Of a DNA stretch of 24,192 nt, positions 22,733 to 24,192 are shown one piece after another. The stretch comes from Candidatus Pacearchaeota archaeon CG10_big_fil_rev_8_21_14_0_10_30_48. Lineage in GTDB: Archaea > Nanobdellota > Nanobdellia > Pacearchaeales > GW2011-AR1. The notes below the pieces were generated by a model. It ran no database searches and was not told the DNA's origin. It saw nothing but the letters and a program-made list of their open reading frames with translations. How positions within the stretch are numbered: the first letter of the stretch is position 1; each line of letters begins with the position of its first letter. Position numbers and translations under genes: made by a program. The DNA lies in assembly GCA_002763155.1 (NCBI GenBank), contig PFCU01000046.1:1-24192 (forward strand), read 5' to 3'.

Positions 22733-22862
22733 AATCAAAAATGAGGTTTGATAGGAAATATCCTGCAAGAGTAATTCCTGGGATATATGTAAATGCTAGA
22801 GTGCATTCCAATAAAGTATAACTTGTTGGAGGAGTAATATTAATTAAATTGATCCAAACCAT
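22731..22862 (-). CDS. Possible small hydrophobic protein, 43 aa
   Basis: ORF from ATG 22862 to TAA 22731. The product starts MVWINLINITPPTSY and continues into one membrane-helix-length hydrophobic run (TLLECTLAFTYIPGITLAGYF from about 16 to 36). Its start overlaps the last codons of the frame-disrupted small gene upstream in another frame, as in a translationally coupled pair. No family recognised. Codon choice looks normal, but the short length keeps confidence low. Confidence 0.35.
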   Translation of the reverse strand: MVWINLINITPPTSYTLLECTLAFTYIPGITLAGYFLSNLIFD

Positions 22863-22975
22863 CTAAATTAGCTATTTTTGCGATAATCTTTCTATCTTCT
22901 TCAGAAGCATTTTTGTATATCTCAACTAATTTTATCTGTTAAATTTTCTAATCTTTGAAGAGATTCTTTATCCAT
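22840..22975 (-). pseudogene. Frameshifted small helical protein gene (about 44 aa)
   Basis: ATG 22975 opens MDKESLQRLENLTDK and then meets TGA. The +1 frame continues at once with LVEIYKNASEEDRKIIAKIANLDG and ends DQFN at TAA 22840. The joint falls in an AAAA run at about 22933-22936; removing one A restores one continuous, amphipathic helical reading frame. A TATA box at 22996-23002 is at leaderless distance. So this is a gene broken by a one-base insertion, a base-calling error in a homopolymer, or, less likely, a programmed frameshift. Confidence 0.5.
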
Positions 22976-22995
22976 AAAATTTTAAAGAACAGAAG

Positions 22996-23002
22996 TATTT
23001 AT
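22996..23002 (-). promoter_or_regulatory. TATA-like box before the frameshifted small gene
   Basis: ATAAATA on the minus strand, centred 24 nt before ATG 22975. The rest of the 85-nt stretch to the secreted protein gene shows only a 10-bp palindrome TGTTTAAACA (23036-23045) and A/T runs. Confidence 0.35.
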
Positions 23003-23070
23003 CTTTTTAGATAATATTTGGAGTGTTTAGATAGTTGTTTAAACAGAAAAATTTGTTAAATAAGAAAAAT

Positions 23071-23556
23071 TTAATTTTTATTTGAAGGAACAAACCATCT
23101 TGAGAAAAATAACTTTATTCTATTGATAAAAGTGTTTCCTTTAATAGTTATCTGGTCTGAAGTATAAGCAGATGAAAAAGAGGCTAGTTGGTCTTGAGAG
23201 TTAAGAATTGAGTTCAAAGTTTCTTCAGAAGTTGAAACTAAATAGGTTACTTTTCCAGTTGATTGAGTTGAAATTCCTGAGATTTGTTTATTTGAAATAA
23301 TAACATAAAATACAGAAGTTGTTTCATCATTTAATTTAATAGATGTTTCAATATTTCCGTTGCCCACTAATGAACCAATTGCTCCAGGCAAGTTGATTGG
23401 ACAGGTGTTTAATTGGGTGTTTAAGGAATCTAAATTAGTTATTAAATCTTGGAGGTTAGAAAATGAAATGTTGTTTGAACAATCGGCTGTTTGAGCAATA
23501 ACTAAAGAAGTTGAGATTAACAACAAAGCCAAGATAAATATTAAACTCTTTTTCAT
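23071..23556 (-). CDS. Secreted protein, possibly SCP2-like
   Basis: 161 aa. Signal peptide 1-21 (KK start, hydrophobic core, cleavage near VIA-Q). The mature part has a Cys pair (about 26 and 52) and a domain whose second half (ISGISTQSTGKVTYLVSTSEETLNSILNS and the later TSDQITIKGNTF) resembles the sterol-carrier-protein-2 fold, which binds lipids; this is a pattern impression only. The end (FFSRWFVPSNKN) is basic/aromatic. A TATA box is 26 nt upstream, so it is a single leaderless gene. Confidence 0.7.
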   Translation of the reverse strand: MKKSLIFILALLLISTSLVIAQTADCSNNISFSNLQDLITNLDSLNTQLNTCPINLPGAIGSLVGNGNIETSIKLNDETTSVFYVIISNKQISGISTQSTGKVTYLVSTSEETLNSILNSQDQLASFSSAYTSDQITIKGNTFINRIKLFFSRWFVPSNKN

Positions 23557-23578
23557 AGGTATTCAAAAGAAAAGAGGT

Positions 23579-23586
23579 ATTTAAAA
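23579..23586 (-). promoter_or_regulatory. TATA box of the secreted protein gene
   Basis: TTTTAAAT (minus strand) centred about 26 nt before the ATG at 23556. Confidence 0.45.
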
Positions 23587-23678
23587 TTTTTGGAATATTT
23601 TAGAAATTAGGAAAGAGAGATGTTTATTTTTTACTAACTACAATCCTTTTTTTATTGTTTATATACACTACATCATCT

Positions 23679-23786
23679 ATGCTAAAAGTTTTAGGTGTTG
23701 ATAGGAAGTTTTAGCTAACTGGTAAAAGAAAATTTAAGAAAAAGATTGAAGTCTTAGAAAAGTTTATTAATGAAATTGGATTATAA
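23679..23786 (+). pseudogene. Possible broken small gene with an in-frame TAG
   Basis: From ATG 23679 the frame reads MLKVLGVDRKF, then TAG (23712-23714), then stays open as LTGKRKFKKKIEVLEKF plus five residues to TAA 23786. The second part looks like a genuine basic amphipathic helix. A TTTATATAC box lies upstream but is closer than usual. Short length makes chance a real alternative; listed because two more disrupted frames flank it. Confidence 0.25.
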
Positions 23787-23791
23787 TATTT

Positions 23792-24094
23792 ATGAAAAGT
23801 AAGTTAGCAATAAGTAGTTTTATCCTTGGATTGATAGGATTATTAATAATAGTATTAGGGTTTATTTAAGGGGAACAAGGACAGATAAATAATATAATAA
23901 TTGGTGCAGTAATAGGAATAGCTATACCCTTAAGTCTTATAGGGATAGTTACTGCGATAATTTCTTTAACTTTAATTTATATGAAAGGATTTGAAGGAAA
24001 GTGGTTTGCTATCTTAGGATTAATTATTTCAATAATTGCCTTAGGGTTAATAGTTACTGGATTCCTAATGATCTTTTCGACGCCATTTTTTTAG
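23792..24094 (+). pseudogene. Membrane protein gene interrupted by an in-frame TAA
   Basis: 100 sense codons from ATG 23792 to TAG 24094 with a single in-frame TAA at 23867-23869 (codon 26). Before it: MKSKLAISSFILGLIGLLII and a few more hydrophobic residues; after it: GEQGQINNIIIGAVIGIAI, a second helix pair, a short loop (MKGFEGKWFA) and a last helix ending STPFF. The whole resembles small DUF4190-like three-helix membrane proteins. Frame and hydrophobicity run on past the stop, so a recent nonsense mutation is likeliest. Confidence 0.55.
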
Positions 24095-24126
24095 TCAAAA
24101 ACCAGTGAAAAACAGCTAAAATAACG

Positions 24127-24154
24127 ACTTCGCATAATACATCTTGTGCGTAGT
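24127..24154. other. dif/lox-like recombination site candidate
   Basis: Left arm ACTTCGCATAA (24127-24137), 6-bp spacer TACATC, right arm TTGTGCGTAGT (24144-24154). The arms are inverted repeats matching at 9 of 11 positions. An 11-6-11 layout with arms ending in AA and TT at the spacer is that of dif sites cut by Xer recombinases, and the left arm equals known bacterial XerC-type half sites. It lies in a gene-free stretch (24095-24192) that otherwise shows nothing recognisable. Confidence 0.45.
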
Positions 24155-24192
24155 TTTAAGTGCTTTTTATGGTTTATATGGGTTTTTTACCA

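Noticed and set aside
23036..23045. Palindrome TGTTTAAACA as an operator
   Set aside because: A 10-bp A/T palindrome is common in sequence this AT-rich and is not placed at a promoter.

Overview
The window is a compact, AT-rich archaeal genome segment. The archaeal assignment rests on L21e, L18e, RNA polymerase subunits Rpo3 (D), Rpo4 (F) and Rpo10 (N), a DUF655 protein, secF-secD gene order, and TATA boxes centred about 25 nt upstream of many start codons with no Shine-Dalgarno (leaderless transcription). Gene size, AT bias and content fit a DPANN archaeon of the Woesearchaeota/Pacearchaeota kind; that placement is inference.

Layout. 23-3470 (minus): a membrane GT-C glycosyltransferase, a SAM methyltransferase and a GT2 dolichyl-phosphate-sugar-synthase-like enzyme, i.e. 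surface glycan/lipid-linked sugar genes. The GT2 gene ends an operon secF-secD-(membrane hydrolase-like)-GT2 that reads directly out of a tRNA-Gly gene. 6359-7193: three minus-strand tRNAs (Gly, Arg, Leu), a 35-aa acidic ORF and a lone 5S rRNA. 7253-12448: a polytopic membrane protein, rpoN, and an ABC system of the LolD/MacB type (ATPase, exported beta-sandwich protein, two tandem MacB-like permeases). 12511-17350: information-processing operon: small zinc ribbon, L21e, Rpo4, DUF655, S13, S4, S11, Rpo3, tRNA-Leu, L18e, L13, S9. 17351-19300: DUF1003 protein, then a tight operon of K+ channel, membrane-anchored nuclease and DUF192 protein. 19287-22688: Xer-type tyrosine recombinase, OB-fold/DHH RecJ-like nuclease, SlyD-like FKBP, RRM protein. 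22689-24192: a gene-poor tail with broken or tiny ORFs, a secreted protein, and a dif-like inverted repeat at the edge.

Most unusual signals: (1) tRNA-Arg and tRNA-Leu are each followed by a short segment bounded by a second copy of the tRNA 3' end. Both segments start with the same 16-nt motif antisense to the tRNA T-arm, and both end next to the TATA box of the next tRNA. This looks like two miniature tRNA-targeted insertions or an undescribed trailer structure. (2) The operon tRNA-Leu has an A34 anticodon (AAG), unexpected in archaea. (3) A 28-bp dif/lox-like site lies 4 kb from a Xer recombinase gene, beside decayed small genes. (4) SecD carries a PDZ-like domain in its first extracytoplasmic region.
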